A stretch of 64,000 nucleotides of DNA from Diphasiastrum complanatum (taxonomy: Eukaryota > Streptophyta > Lycopodiopsida > Lycopodiales > Lycopodiaceae), in the NCBI GenBank assembly GCA_029204225.1, contig CM055106.1, positions 3,338,665 to 3,402,664 on the forward strand, in the 5' to 3' direction. This document shows positions 33,470-45,741 of the stretch, one piece after another. The translations under genes were made by a program, and so were the position numbers. The notes beneath the pieces were generated by a model. It was not told where the DNA came from, searched no databases, and saw only the letters and a program-made list of their open reading frames with translations. The first letter of the stretch is position 1, and each line of letters opens with the position of its first letter.

Positions 33470-33991
33470 TGTAAGGAAAGCTCCTTAGATCCTGCTTACA
33501 AATTCTAAACACAAAAGGATAACACACTATGGAGGAACCACCCAACCAAGTAGAGGCATCCAATCAATCTCTAGAAGCCTCACCCCCAAGCCAAGGAACA
33601 AGAAACATGAATGTAGAGTGAGAGTCTGGCAATGAATCAAGAACCATGATGAGGAGTAGGGCGAGTTTGGACCCATTATATAGAGCCAAAAGCATCCTGG
33701 GCACACATCCATGCATAGCCCTATGTTCCCTATACATAGATTCACCTAGAATAGAGTCCTATGCATGGACCAACTATTCATAGAGTTGCTATTGATAACT
33801 CTACACATGCATACACTGTCTCATACCTTGTCCAAACTCCATTTAGTGTGTTTTGGCCCTCACAAGGATATTAGTTACTTTCGAGTCACGTCCAGTATGA
33901 TGTGGCATAACTAACAGCTTGTTTCAGTGGAGTACCGTGTATCCAAGACTAGGAGTATACTGTATCCTATGTACTGGTCATGGACATAACA
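33470..33991 (-). mobile_element. 5' LTR of family C (522 bp, minus strand)
   Basis: It matches 4790-5312 over its full length, has TG...CA ends on the minus strand (TGTTATGTCC...CTTACA), and is followed by a PBS on the minus strand. Its partner 3' LTR was not found near 32.4 kb, where the interior stops against repeat D. Confidence 0.85.
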
Positions 33992-34379
33992 CAACACTTA
34001 CTGTTTTTCCTTTTGATCTTACCTTAGTGCGGTATGATTCTACCATACCCTTGGGTGAAGGACCGTCTTCACGACACCCTCCTCTAGAGTTAGACACCGC
34101 CCAACTTGTATAGGCCCTTAACTCCTTACAAAACCAAATCCTATAAATGCAGTCTAGGCATGTCACAATCAAGCAAGAGTGGCGTTTTTCAACCCACTCG
34201 TAGTGTACAATCTTGTCTAGTTGTGAGAATTGTTGTTTTGATACAGCTGTTTTTGGTTTTATTAGTTCTAAATTGGTTCAAAAACAAAAGGTGGCCACCG
34301 TGCCAAGTAATCATCTAATTATGGTGAAAATGGCATTGGGGGAAGATTGGCAAGCTTGGGACTAACTTGTTCCTTAGTT

Positions 34380-37300
34380 GCCGCCCAAGATTCAAGATTA
34401 TGTCGAATCGCTTGATTTTCATACTATGAATTTAGATAGCGTAGACATAATCTTTGGTATTTAACAAACTTAGACAAGAATTTAACCATGTTTTTTCAAG
34501 GATGGATGATCTAATGAAATGTCCAAATGGAGCTAGCTATTTCTCCAAGATTGACCTTAGATCAAGATACCATTAGATAAGGATTAGGAATGAGAATGTT
34601 CCTAAGACTTGTTTTTGAACTAGGTATGGTCATTATGAGTAGTTTTACCTTTTGGATTCACGAATGGACCTGCCACTTTCCAAAAATGATGAACGATATT
34701 CTTCGTCCATATCTAGGAAAGTCATGGTGGTGTATTTAGATGACATATTAATTTATAGTCAGACCCTTTAGGAGCAGGAAGAACATCTTCGTATTGTCTT
34801 GGGTCTTTTAAGACAAGAAAAGCTCTATGTTAAGAAGTCAAAATGCGGGTTCTTTCAAACTAAACTCAAATACCTAGGGCATATGATATCTGATCAAGGC
34901 ATTGAGATTGATTATGATAAGGTTTGTAAGGTATGTGAATGCCTGCAACCTCAAACAATTTGTGATGTGAAATCTTTTTTGGACTTCACAAGAATTTTTT
35001 ATAGGTTCATTATAAATTGTGCTTTAATAGCATTGTTCCTAATGAACGTTCTTACGGAAATGAATAAAAATATAGTCGCATAACAGGTCCATTGATAACA
35101 TGGACTGATGAAATAATGGGAGTTTTGAAGCTCTCAAGCCTGTGTTTCTACTGCTCCAATTTTACACATTGTCCATTCTAACTGATCCTTTGTAGTTGAT
35201 ACATATGCTAGAGACTTTGTTGTAGGAGCGGTCCTTTATTAGGATGGTAGACCTGTTGCATTTGAAAGCAAAAACCTGGATCCTGCTCAGTCTAGGTATT
35301 CTTCCTATGAGAAGGAGCTTTTTGCAGTCATTTACGTGTTGAAAATATGGAAATATTATCTTTATGGTACCAGATTTACGGTGATGAATGATTACCAATC
35401 TCTTAAGTATATTCGTTATGCTAAGGACCTTTGTGGATGAAATGTTAGATGGTCAAAACTCGTTCAAAAGTTTATGTTCGACATTAAGTATCTTAAGGGT
35501 ACGCAGAACAATATTGCCAAGGCCTTGAGTTAGATTGGAAAAGTTAATCAGTTATGCTTGGCTTCAGTTCAATCTGACTTGTATCTATTTCTTTGAGATC
35601 TTTGTCGACAAACCGATGGTTCTTTTGGTCACATCTGGCTAGATAACTTGATGGAAAATTCTAGAACTAGTGATGACATTGGGAGGCAAGATCTCAAGCA
35701 ATCTCGAAATGACAAGATACTTGAAGACTATTCCATAGGGAATGGCCTGCTTTTCTTAAGAGAAAAGTTTGTGTGCTAGATAGTGAGGACTTGCAGGCCC
35801 AAATCCTATAGTGGTGTCATGACAACCCTTGTGTGAGTCACCTAGGCATATAAAGAACACTTAACCTTGTTAGACAGAACCTCTTCTGGCCAAGGATGAA
35901 AGTTCATGTTGAGGCAGGCATTCAAGGTTATGAACAATGCCAATATAATAAAGCTGAAAGACTGAAAGTTGCGGGTCATTTACATCTTCTCAAAATTTTT
36001 AATAAGAAATGAAAAAAGTATTTCATTGGATTTTGTGACTGAACTCCCTAAAATCGAAAAAGATCACGATGCCATTTGGGTGGTGGTTGATAGGTTAACC
36101 AAATTGGCTTGATTTATACCAACTAAATCAACTGTCAAGGCATCTGAACTAACCTAGCTTTTCATTAAAAAGTTGTTCAGATTGTATGGCTTGCTGAATG
36201 ATATTGTCATTGATTGTGACTCCATATTCTCTGGCAGATTTTGGCCATCAGTTTCTGATAAACTTGGATCAATCCTTAGTCTTAGTTATTCAGATCACCC
36301 AAAATATGATGGGCAGATAGAGCCTATCAACCATATGTTGGAAGATATATGTTTAGAGTATATATTTTTCATAGACAATCTGATTGGAAAAAGTGTCTCC
36401 CAAAGGTTGAGTTCGTGCACAATAGTGTGAAGCATTCTTGTTGGAGTTAATCTTACTCCTACTCATCCTATCTGCCCTCCAATTCACTTAAGGAAATCAC
36501 TATCTTTCAAACAGTCTGCAAAAATAAACTATTTTTGCAATAGTCTGTAGAAATGAATTGTTTGTCGCACAGTTCGCATTTTTACTTGCAATCTTCAAAA
36601 GTCGACAAAGTCTTCTACTTATCATTTCAAGCATTCTGAGCACAAAAGGTTTTTGCGAAAAATGCGACAAAGGTGTTCTACTAGGGATTCCGGGCCATTT
36701 CGGGCACCTGAGAAATGCGAGGAATGTGACATACTACAGATTTACACTGCAGCTTATGAAGAGGACTGACCGAAGGAACACCCCAAGTCAACCATTGCGG
36801 TCAACATGTGGTTGCGATCGCACCGCAATATCACGCTCCTACACATAGAAGTTCAGTTTGAATTGTCTTGTGATTTGATAGTTGTTACTATAACATTAAA
36901 TATACGGAATCGTTGTTGTTCTATCTCATTGCATTCATGCTAAATGCTTGTTCACATTTCTTTATGCTAGTAACAGAGAAGTGCATGGTTGTCCCAGATG
37001 CCTAATCGTTTTGCATTCTCTCTTTATGGTTGTGTACAACACCTATACTGATATTTACACATTCAGAATTGCTCTATCATTCCATTCTCTAAGTAATCCA
37101 GATCCTTACATTATCAGTTCTTACTGTCGCGCTTCATCATGTTCTTCCTTTGTTGGTGATGGGATAACGACCTTCATTTCTGTTGTGGCTTGATCGTTCA
37201 TTCTAAATCCACACCAACAATTCTACCACTAGATTTAGTTCTTTTATGCTGATGTATGGCCTTAAGCCATGTTCACCAATTTTTGTTGGACTCGAAGGTC

Positions 37301-37839
37301 TCAAGGTGCAAGTTGTAGTGGATTTTCTGCAAGATATGCAAGAAATGCAACAAGTGGCCAAAGAAGGCATTAAAATAGATCAAGATAAAACTTAGTTTTA
37401 TGCTAACCACGATCGCTCGTCTCGAGCGAAACCCAGGTGTATCTTAAAATACCTAAATACTCTAAGGTACTATGGACGTGAAAATGTCATAAGCTATCTC
37501 CACGATATAGTGCTCCATACAAGGTTGTAAGAAAAATCAATCAGGTCGCTTATCAGCTAGATCTTCCGATTAGAGTTGGGGTATTTCATTTTTCACGTAA
37601 CTCATTTGAAAGAGCTACTTAGTCCGAACGATTCCCTAATTCAAGATGGTGAAGTGGTTGAGTTGGAGGATCTGACTACCTTTGTGCCTAACGTGCCAAA
37701 GAAACCATTTGGTTTCTAAATTTTGGATATGTTGAAAGGCAAGCCAGATGAGGAAGACACTTGGGAGAGGAAAGACTATTTAAGAGTGAATTTCCTTGGC
37801 TTGCTCCCTTTAGGAGGAGGTTTTTAAAAAAGGAGAGAA
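34380..37839 (+). pseudogene. Ty3/Gypsy pol, heavily mutated: protease end, RT, RNase H, integrase
   Basis: In order: SLDFHTMNLDSVDIIFGI (protease tail), then about 34530 ASYFSKIDLRSRYHQIRIRN, VVYLDDILIYSQTL (RT with catalytic LDD, about 34728), KSKCGFFQTKLKYLGHMIS, RNase H with VDTYARDFVVGAVLY and YSSYEKELFAVIYVLK (about 35195-35345), and integrase core with ISLDFVTELPKIEKDHDAIW (about 36020) and the 'D-SIFSGRFW' segment. After a solo LTR insertion (36439-37219) come the integrase tail with LYGLKP-like residues and [29 protein letters not shown]. Frames change often and stops are common. It ends at the purine tract aaaaaaggagagaa before the LTR at 37840. The gag and 5' LTR are missing. Confidence 0.85.
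36439..37219 (+). mobile_element. Solo LTR (781 bp) of the Copia K group inside the Gypsy integrase
   Basis: It starts TGTTGGAGTTAATC and ends ACACCAACA. It is flanked on both sides by ATTCT (36434-36438 and 37220-37224), a perfect 5-bp target duplication. Removing it and one ATTCT rejoins the Gypsy reading (VKHS followed by TTRFSSFMLMYG), which proves the order of insertions. The interior carries the same 'tctgcaaaaataaact' and 'tctgtagaaatgaattg' words as family K. Confidence 0.9.
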
Positions 37840-38331
37840 TGTCACGTACTCATAAGGATACATAACGGATTACTTGAGGTGACGGTCTCATTCTATGGGG
37901 TAGAAGGTTGGTCTGGAGCTATAGGTCATTTGGGTGAAACGTGTGAAATTCCTATTGTGACGAGGTGATCCTTTGTTATGGACCCGTGTCAGTGTGCACA
38001 ATTGACATGTGTAGTTGGTCAGGCGTGACTCCTTTAGTCGGAGGTGACCCCACATGGACTGTATATAGAAGTGGATTTTCCAAGAGCTTGTCATTCATTC
38101 TCTCATGGAGAATGAAGAGATATTCTATTGGTGATCAGGTCAAGACGATAATCTAGGCCACATGATGAAGGTAGGTGAGGGTCGAGGGTAACACATGGTG
38201 GTATGGGACACCATGGCTTATTGAAGATCCAAGCTTGCTTGATGGTGGTCTATGGCTCCAATGCACGTGGCGTGAGATTTCATTTCTTAAATAATTTTGT
38301 AATGTGAAACTACTTTGTAGTTTTACTTGCA
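37840..38331 (+). repeat. 3' LTR of the Gypsy element (end tentative)
   Basis: It starts TGTCACGTAC just after the PPT. A TATA-like 'tgtatatagaag' lies at about 38058. The end at 'acttgca' (38331) is the nearest CA before sequence of the Copia K type begins. No second copy is in the window to confirm it. Confidence 0.5.
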
Positions 38332-38473
38332 TTGTCGGGACAATGTTGAAGGATTAGAGAACATCTGCAAAAATACACGTATTGTCGACACAATGTCGAA
38401 TAGACCTAAAACAATTATTCAAGGGTTCCAAAAAACAACTTCAACAAATTTGAGTGGAGTCTTATCCACTAAT

Positions 38474-38538
38474 AATTTGTGTGATGGCATGAAATTGTTA
38501 AATATTGAATATCAACCTAAATATGGCATGATATACTC
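38474..38538 (+). repeat. 65-bp repeat shared with 30615-30675
   Basis: 'gaaattgttaaatattgaat' and the following 30 bp occur here and at 30620-30675 with only a few changes. It probably belongs to the leader or interior of Copia K. Confidence 0.7.
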
Positions 38539-38564
38539 GAAAATGAAGATATGAGCTAATTGTC

Positions 38565-39351
38565 AAATGACCAGTGTCCTTAAACAATTCAAGAGAAGGA
38601 GCAGATGCACGAGTATCCTTATCATTCGATAATAGGATCTCTTATGTACGCAATGATCTATACCAGGCCAGACATAGCTTTTGTAGTCAGCTCCCTAACT
38701 CAGTTTATGACCAACCCTGGTGTAACACATTGGAAGGCTCTTATCAAAGTCATGAGATATCTTCGAGCTACTATGGACTTTTGCATTTGTTATGGAGCAG
38801 TCGACAATGACAAACTCAATTTTCTCATTGGTTTTACAGATGCAAGTTGGGCAGGAGATGTAGACACTCGTAAATCCACTTCTGGATTTACATTCTTTCT
38901 CAACAATGGTCCTATTTCCTGGAACAGTCACAAGCAATTTTCGATAGCTCTGTCTTCTACAAAATCAGAGTATATCGCAGCCTCACAAGTTACAAAGGAA
39001 GCAATTTGGTTGAGAGACTTACTTTCAGATATCAGTCTGAATCAATTTGCTTCGACATTATTATTTTGTGATAATCATAGTGCCATTGTCTTACAAGCCA
39101 ACTCTAGATTTCATTCTAGGAGTAAGCACATTGAACTGAAATATCACTATGTTAAAAGCAAAGTTCTTGACAAAGAGGTCAAATTGCAGTATTGTCAAAT
39201 GCAAGATATGACAACAAATATTTTTACTAAAGCATTAAGCTTGGATGCACACAGAAAGTTCTACGCAGAACTAAGTTTAAAAGGTCAAGGCATTCATGGA
39301 TTCAGATTAAGGGGGAGTGTTGGATTATTCTCCTTCATACTAATCAACTAA
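38565..39351 (+). pseudogene. Copia RNase H / polyprotein C-terminus (family K), best preserved copy
   Basis: A long open frame carries TIQEKEQMHEYPYHSIIGSL, MYAMIYTRPDIAFVVS, then GFTDASWAGDVDTRKSTSG (RNase H), SSTKSEYIAASQVTKEAIWL, CDNHSAIVLQANS and CQMQDMTTNIFTKALSL. These are all the standard Copia RNase H landmarks in order, including the catalytic aspartates and the 'EYIAAS' glutamate. The frame is open for 248 codons after 38605, but everything upstream of the 'TIQEKEQ' point is missing or unreadable. It is therefore a 5'-truncated element and not a working gene. The stop at 39349-39351 lies inside the LTR. Confidence 0.88.
39308..39317 (+). promoter_or_regulatory. Polypurine tract
   Basis: aagggggag directly before the LTR start TGTTGGATT at 39318. 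Confidence 0.85.
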
Positions 39352-40588
39352 TTGGTTTTTAATATTCATCCAACTGTTTATCCAGTTCTGCGGATTCTCT
39401 CATGTTTTACACAGTATGTAGAATTACAAATGTTTTTACACATTCTGTAGAAATACACGGAGTTTGACAACAGTGTGAGAAATTTTTGCTCACTACAAAA
39501 CCCGACACTATCGCCTATTTGCTATAGTCAATTTTCTCTTAAAGCGACATTGTCAAAAATTGCAAGTAAAAATACAGTGTCACGTTTTTCACATTTTTCG
39601 CCTGTCAAAAATTTCAAGATAAAATGTAGTGTTGCATTTTTCGCCTGTCAGGATTTGCGAGTAAAAATGCAGTGTTGCATTGTTCGCATTTTTCAAAGTG
39701 CCTCAAACGTTACGGAAATGACTTTGGCAAAGTGTGGAACTACCCCAATATTCAAGAAATGAGATTTTGTGACACTCTCGCATTTCTCACAAAAGTTGCA
39801 TTTTTTCGCTTCCTCCCTGATGACAGTTATGCTCATTTCTGCAGAGTGACAGTCACGTTCATTTATGCAGACAGACTGTTTACGGCCAAATGTCGCCGCT
39901 TATCAACAAGCAACTTCCGAGAAGAACTGGATGAATGTCAGCAGACTTCAGCCAACTGGCAGCCGCATTTGACGACCTAATTGCTTAGTATAAATAGTTG
40001 TTCATATTTCAACATCTTAATTCAAAGATCAAGTATTGAATAGTTAGCTTTCCCTCAAGCCTACGAGCTTGCTATTGCGCTTATTGCTTATCCGTAGTTG
40101 TGCTTAATTCAGACTTATATTTTAGTCGGTCAGAAATAGCTTAGAGTATGCGGCTTTGATCCGCAAACTAGTTGTACTCATTTACTTTTGTTTCGTTTCA
40201 TACTGAATCAATACTAACTTTTATTGCATTCAGGTTTGTCTCGGAATGTATGCGTTTCTGTAATTCTTCGCAACAGATTATTTGTCTGATGATTCATTGC
40301 TTAAATGTTTGGCTACGTAATCACTGTAGTACTAATGGTTTCAAAGTTAGTTACTATAAGATCAAACGTGATTTCTATCACTATTGTTTTGTTCGAAATT
40401 GATAGGCATAGTCATGCATGGAGAAAGAGGAAGATAGTTTATTCCGCTGCGCATGATAAGTTTTCTTTCTTGTCGTTAGAATTATTTTATTCGATTCTTT
40501 TAGGCATATCTTTTACACACCTCTTTTCAACACCATTGCTTATGATACTTCTATTTTTCTTGCACAAACTAAAGTGGGCAACCCAACA
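39318..40588 (+). repeat. 3' LTR of Copia K (right end tentative)
   Basis: The start is exact (after the PPT; same first 13 bases as the minus copy at 26136). Inside are U3-like repeats ('tctgtagaaatacac', 'agtgttgcatttttcgc' units, 39420-39700) and a TATA-like 'agtataaatagt' at 39987. The end at ACCCAACA (40588) is a guess from the CCAACA end of the solo LTR. The length would be 1.27 kb, longer than the 781-bp solo copy, so the end may be earlier. Confidence 0.55.
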
Positions 40589-42540
40589 ATCTTTCCTAAG
40601 TCATTACTATCTTTCACCATAGCTCCATCCTTGGCGTCAAACTGAATATTTTTATGATTATTCCTTTTCTAAGCTTCGATTCACCAGTCCAATCTAAAGT
40701 ATATTTTGATCAACACTTAACATTTAACATTATGTAATTTTCTTTATTTAAGGTCAAGATTCGACTCCAATTCGCCACACAAATAAGGACTTATTTGAAA
40801 AAGAAAACACTTGTCATTTCTAAAAAGATAGGATCATCTTCTTATGGAAGCATCAATTAATATATGTTAATGATCTTCACATCATTTATAGCAAACAATA
40901 TTACCATTGAAGTAGCTAATGATACATGATTATTTCAAGAAAGTCTTGACGTAGTTGTGTCCTAGCAAGCATGACATGATCAAATCCTTGTGGCATAGAA
41001 TAGTGCTAATAAAGATTGTTTATTTTTTAAAAAGCACCTCTCTTCTTCATCTGCATAGAATCAATGCCTTCATTTCACAGTTCAAAATTCCAACTAATAA
41101 CTACTCAAATTTCAATCTTGGGTAGACTACTTCTTTCATTTACCAAAATGACAAAGATAGGTATCCATAGAACAATGATTGTATGCACCCATTGAAATAT
41201 ACTCTAGCATATGATAAGAATTTGTTGGACAAGAACGATGCCTACAACCTATCAAATCTATATTCTAGATCTCATTACTTTGATTGATATGCCATTTGGC
41301 CAATCTTTATATAGTTCAAAAAGAGAAAAATGCAATAGAATAATTAAAAAAATGCAACCCTTTAAATAACTTGTAATAGTAGCTCACAAGACTAAAATAT
41401 AATGGTCAAGATAGTGGTCCCCCTCATACGTGGTGAGAGGGTTAGAAATTTCTTTCATCTCATTGAGGTGACAAGTTAGACTCAATCCTTTTGCACAAAG
41501 TCAAGACGTACAAGAGATAGAAGAAAAGACAAAGCATTTATGATATGAAAGTATGTGATGAAGTTATTTAATAGTCATTTACAAACTTGTTTTCTAATAT
41601 TTATTAGGAGCATAGAGTTTATAAGATGCTCCCACATGTCAAATATCTACTCTTGCATTTGGTCCTCCGAAGTAGTTAGAATTGGAATTGTGCCCACAAT
41701 TGAGCATTTGGTCCTCCACAATGGTTTGAGTCAAAATTATGCCCACATAGATGCTTGCTCTAACACGGGCTAGTGCAAGTGTGGGGGGTACTTAATCTTG
41801 TGCTCCTTGGCTTGGCCTTACGATACAATCTAAAGTGTAGATAATATTGTACGTAAGGATGCTAGTTGAATTAGCTAAAGTTGGAGAGAATAAATTTAAA
41901 ATGACTAAATGCGGATGAGGTGGACCATTTTGAATCCTTAATGTTTGAATCCTTAAAAGTGTCCATTAGTATTCACATTGATGTGATATGGACTCAAAAT
42001 AAACCTTTTGTCTATGGTGTTGGTGGTTATAAATGAGGTGAAATATTAAAGGCAATTGTTAGCTTCATACTTCAATAAAATTTATTTTTATGATTTTCTA
42101 GATCTTTCATACGATGTATATTGGTATATGCTTGAGTTATATCCTCTCTCACATGACTCTAGTGGCCATGGCTATAAATCTAGTTAAAGAATGGGTCACC
42201 AATGCCCACTTACAAATCAAGGTATTCCAAAAGGATGTGCACAAAGAATTTGCAAAGTTTTATTACAACCTGCTAATTTCAATCTTATCTTGTTGATCTT
42301 GAGACAAGATAACAAAGCTTGAGAACTTGGCTACAAAAAGTAAACAAGAGGAAAATTAAGTTCTTAGTGAAAAAATAAGACGAGATTTTTAACAATACTT
42401 TAACACTAATCAAAGAAGACCTCTTCATATCGACTTTTGAGGAGTAGATAGACATGCTACTCATGAACTATCTTACTTAATGAAAGGTTTTTGATAAACT
42501 TCAATTAAAATACTTCATCTGTATGTTTCCCATTCATATG
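40589..42540. other. AT-rich, no gene seen
   Basis: No frame with recognisable content. 'tttggtcctcc-aa-tggtttgag/agtagttag' type phrases repeat once near 41640-41720. Confidence 0.45.
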
Positions 42541-42559
42541 AAACTATTTTTGGGCAACG

Positions 42560-42840
42560 ACAGCAACTACTTGTAGTTATGTGCAACATTTACAATATGG
42601 CCTAGCAAAGTTACTAGGTTCGGAGCAAGCTTCTAATATGTCTCACATCCCTTTCGTCCAAGATTTACGCTCCCTTAACAACTTTGTAGATAACACTTTT
42701 GTCAAACTCCTATGGTGCGAGACTAAGAAACTACATGTTTCAAATTGCGAAAGGAAATTTTTTATGGGAAAACCAAACCATTAGACACGTTGATGGCCCA
42801 CTTTGGAAACCAATCAAAGAATTGGCCAACTTTGGTTGAT
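42560..42840 (+). repeat. Direct repeat E, copy 1
   Basis: The segment with 'atttacaatatggcctagca', 'agcttctaatatgtctcaca', 'aacaactttgtaga-a-a' and 'caaactcctatgg' matches 43325-43590 with moderate divergence. Confidence 0.75.
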
Positions 42841-43309
42841 AGGTACTCCGGACTTTTGTCATGAAAATTATGTGGGGGTTTCACCCAGTAGAGCCCCTCT
42901 AGTGGCTCTGCTGCCACACTGGGATCATTGCCTCCCCCAATGTGACAAGGTTAGTGCCATACAGGGACAATGCATAGGCTTATCGTGGGGTACGGGTCTC
43001 CCTATTGGGCTGCTCCTACGAAACTCTAAGACACCACCCTTTGTTGTGCGGTGGCCCTCAGCGCCAATCAAGCCATTCGAGTTGCGCTGACACAACAAAG
43101 ATGCAGAGCAAAGTTTCCCCTACATGCAACTTTTGTAGTCACAATCGTTGGTTACTCACATCTTCCCAAGTTCCATCCAATCAATCCTTTGGAGTTGGGA
43201 CACCACTTTGGTGGGTAGTTTGGAGAAGGGCTTTGAGGTATGAACAATTTTACTTTATGAAAGGCTTTGATCAAGTAAAATACTTGATATGAAACTAATT
43301 TTTTTGGCA

Positions 43310-43590
43310 AGAATAGTGATTACTTGTATTTATGTGCAACATTTACAATATGGCCTAGCCAAGTTACTAGGTTTGAAGCAAGCTTCTAATATGTCTCACA
43401 TTCTTCTCGTCCAAGATTTAAGCTTGCTTAACAACTTTGTAGAGAAAACTTTTGTCAAACTCCTATGGCGCAAGACTTAAGGAACTACATGTTTGCGAAA
43501 GGAATGATTTGTTGGGGAAATCAATCCATTGGACACGTTGCAAGCCCGCTTTGGAAACCAATCGAAGAATTGGCCAGAGCCTCTTGCTTA
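43310..43590 (+). repeat. Direct repeat E, copy 2
   Basis: Partner of 42560-42840, 750 bp downstream. The 470 bp between them (42850-43280) is GC-richer and has no known feature. The arrangement could be LTRs of a small element or a local duplication. Confidence 0.75.
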
Positions 43591-43879
43591 GTGGTGATGT
43601 AATTGATCTCAGCCTCTGTATCAATTGTCAACTGGCAAAGTACATAAGGTAATCCTTTTTAAATTTTCTCGGTATTAGATCGTCCAATTAAAGGATCTAA
43701 GAATGAGAGGTGACACAAATGCCCGCTTTACCTCGTGGAAAGCTCCAACTTTGGTTCTTGAAATAAAAACCAACTAGGTCAAGAAACGGCAAGAAGTCAA
43801 GCCATCGGTAAGAAGTCAAGCCATCGCAAAAAAGTGCGAGTACAAAAAGAGGAGTTGTGAGCACTTGAAATCAAGGTGA

Positions 43880-44560
43880 TATGCTAATTTCATATTCCAC
43901 TTTTTGCAATGAAAGGCCCACTTTTGATACCCCCTCTACCATCTTGACATGAATGACAATAGCCAACACACATTCCCCATTCCCCTTTAATGCACCAAAG
44001 ATGAGGTCCTGGTCAAATGCCTGCCAAATCGGACTTGTAGGTTGCCAACCACTCAACATGAGACCCATCTGACCCATGACTCCGTCTTGGAGCGGCCCCG
44101 AACCTCTGCGTGGCGGCACATCGATGGATCACAAAAGACCCACAGCCAGGCCCGGTACATCGCTCTCGTCCCCTCGTCACCGTCCGATCTCGTCGTACAG
44201 CCCATCCGAGCTCGAAACGTGTCGGGCAGCGAGTAAGGCGGTCGTCGTGGCAGTCATCCAGGGGCGCGCACCGAGGTCCCAAGGTCGGGGTTAGCGGATC
44301 CTTGCTCCCGAGCCTCCGGCTCGGGTGTACGGACTGTCAGCTCGGATGTACGGAGTGTACGGGGTGCAGATAAATGAAGGAAGGCGTGCTGAATGCATGG
44401 ATAATGGAAGGGAGGAAGGAAGATGAAAGCAAAGGAAGAGCAGAAAAGGGAGGATCTATGGCGGAGAAGCAGCAGCAGATGGGATGATCTTTGTCGATCA
44501 ATCAATGAATGCATAATATATTTAGTTTTATTATGCATACTCTTTGTAGATGCTGTGGAT
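43880..44560. other. GC-rich patch upstream of the kinase gene
   Basis: About 44040-44380 is strikingly GC- and CpG-rich against the AT-rich surroundings, giving overlapping Arg/Ser/Pro-rich frames on both strands without a domain. It may be a CpG-rich promoter-proximal region of the kinase at 45571, or an old GC-rich insertion. Confidence 0.4.
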
Positions 44561-45570
44561 TTGTGTCTGGTGAATTATTGGTCGTCTCATCATCCATCCA
44601 TCCATCGGTGGTAGTGTTGGTAGCAATGGAACCGTTGGCCGCTTCACCTTCATAATATATTCATTTATTCATCTTTTTGGCTTTTGCTGTTGCAAGGGAG
44701 TGAAGCAGAATCTGTTTCGATATGCCGCTTTTGCTTGTAGTGGAACAGATGCCATAATTTACCGAATCGGTAAACTGTAGAGCGTAGGAGGTGGATATAG
44801 GTAGGCTTGGTCTCTCAGATGTCAGCTTCGCACAAGGCGTGGAGCATATTCTACGGCTCCTACTGAATATGATTCTTCAGGCTTGCTCGTCCCTGACTTG
44901 GAATATTTATCATTCCCGTGGTTGCAATTTCGTTGTCGATGCCAAGCGAATTCGTCACAGATGAATGACTTAATATTATAATAATAGTAGTTTGAATAAT
45001 AATAAGAAGATTTGAGCTAGCGTTTTTCTAGTCTTACAGATGTAGGATTTGATCCTTGTCTGTCATAAAAGTCGTGCCAAAGGTGAGGATTGGAATGGTT
45101 TGGAAGAAAGTATCAATAACTAAGTAGAAAAGCTGGGAAAACTGGCCAAGACGGTGTTTGATCAAAGACTCTTTCCCGATCTTCAAATTCAGACTATGTA
45201 TCAGCTCCTCGAGAGGACATTACAGGAGGTCATTGATTAAAGGAGAAGGGGTTATAGCTATAAACTTTTGGTATTGTTCATGGCATCTTCTCAACTTAGG
45301 CGCAATAATCATCTCATTCAATGGCATGAAAGTTTCAAAGACTATCATTCGTAACTGGACAAGGAGCTCGGCATGGCGGATGAATCAGTTTTGTACCTTC
45401 CATCTTGTTCTTAACTTTGGACTTTCAGATGACCTGGATGGCGTGCTAGATTTGAAAGAAGCTATGGAAGCTGCAGGAATTAGTTTGTATAGTAGACATT
45501 GGCAAATCAGATGCCATGCCATTCTCTAGAGCTGGTACCTTGTTTTCGGGTTTGAGCTTGCTTGCTCACA

Positions 45571-45741
45571 ATGGATGCCAGGAGCGAGAAAAAATCCTAC
45601 CCTTTGGTATCAACAGACTACGAACTGCTGGAAGAAGTAGGGCAGGGCGTAAGTGCAATAGTATATCGGGCTATTTGCACACCTTTCAAGGAAGTTGTGG
45701 CCATTAAGAGCCTTGATATGGAAAGATGTAACAGTAGTCTG
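45571..45741 (+). CDS. STE20/GCK-type serine/threonine kinase, exon 1
   Basis: The first 57 codons begin MDARSEKKSYPLVSTDYELL and contain the glycine-rich loop EEVGQGVSAIVYRA and the ATP-lysine motif VVAIKSLDMERC. This pattern matches plant germinal-centre-kinase-like proteins related to SPAK/OSR1, including Arabidopsis BLUS1 and relatives. The exon ends CTG|GTACGA in phase 0 and joins without change to the acceptor at 54459. The start is the first in-frame ATG. A splice partner is needed for any catalytic function. Such kinases phosphorylate Ser/Thr of signalling partners in the cytoplasm; the exact paralogue cannot be named from two exons. Confidence 0.85.

Noticed and set aside
4790-33991. 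The two family C LTRs as ends of one giant nested element
   Set aside because: The flanks do not match (ATTCT against CAACA), while TTCT flanks the left copy on both sides, so separate insertions are simpler.
44013-44294. Overlapping Arg/Pro-rich ORFs on both strands
   Set aside because: They are a by-product of GC-rich DNA with no domain or start context.
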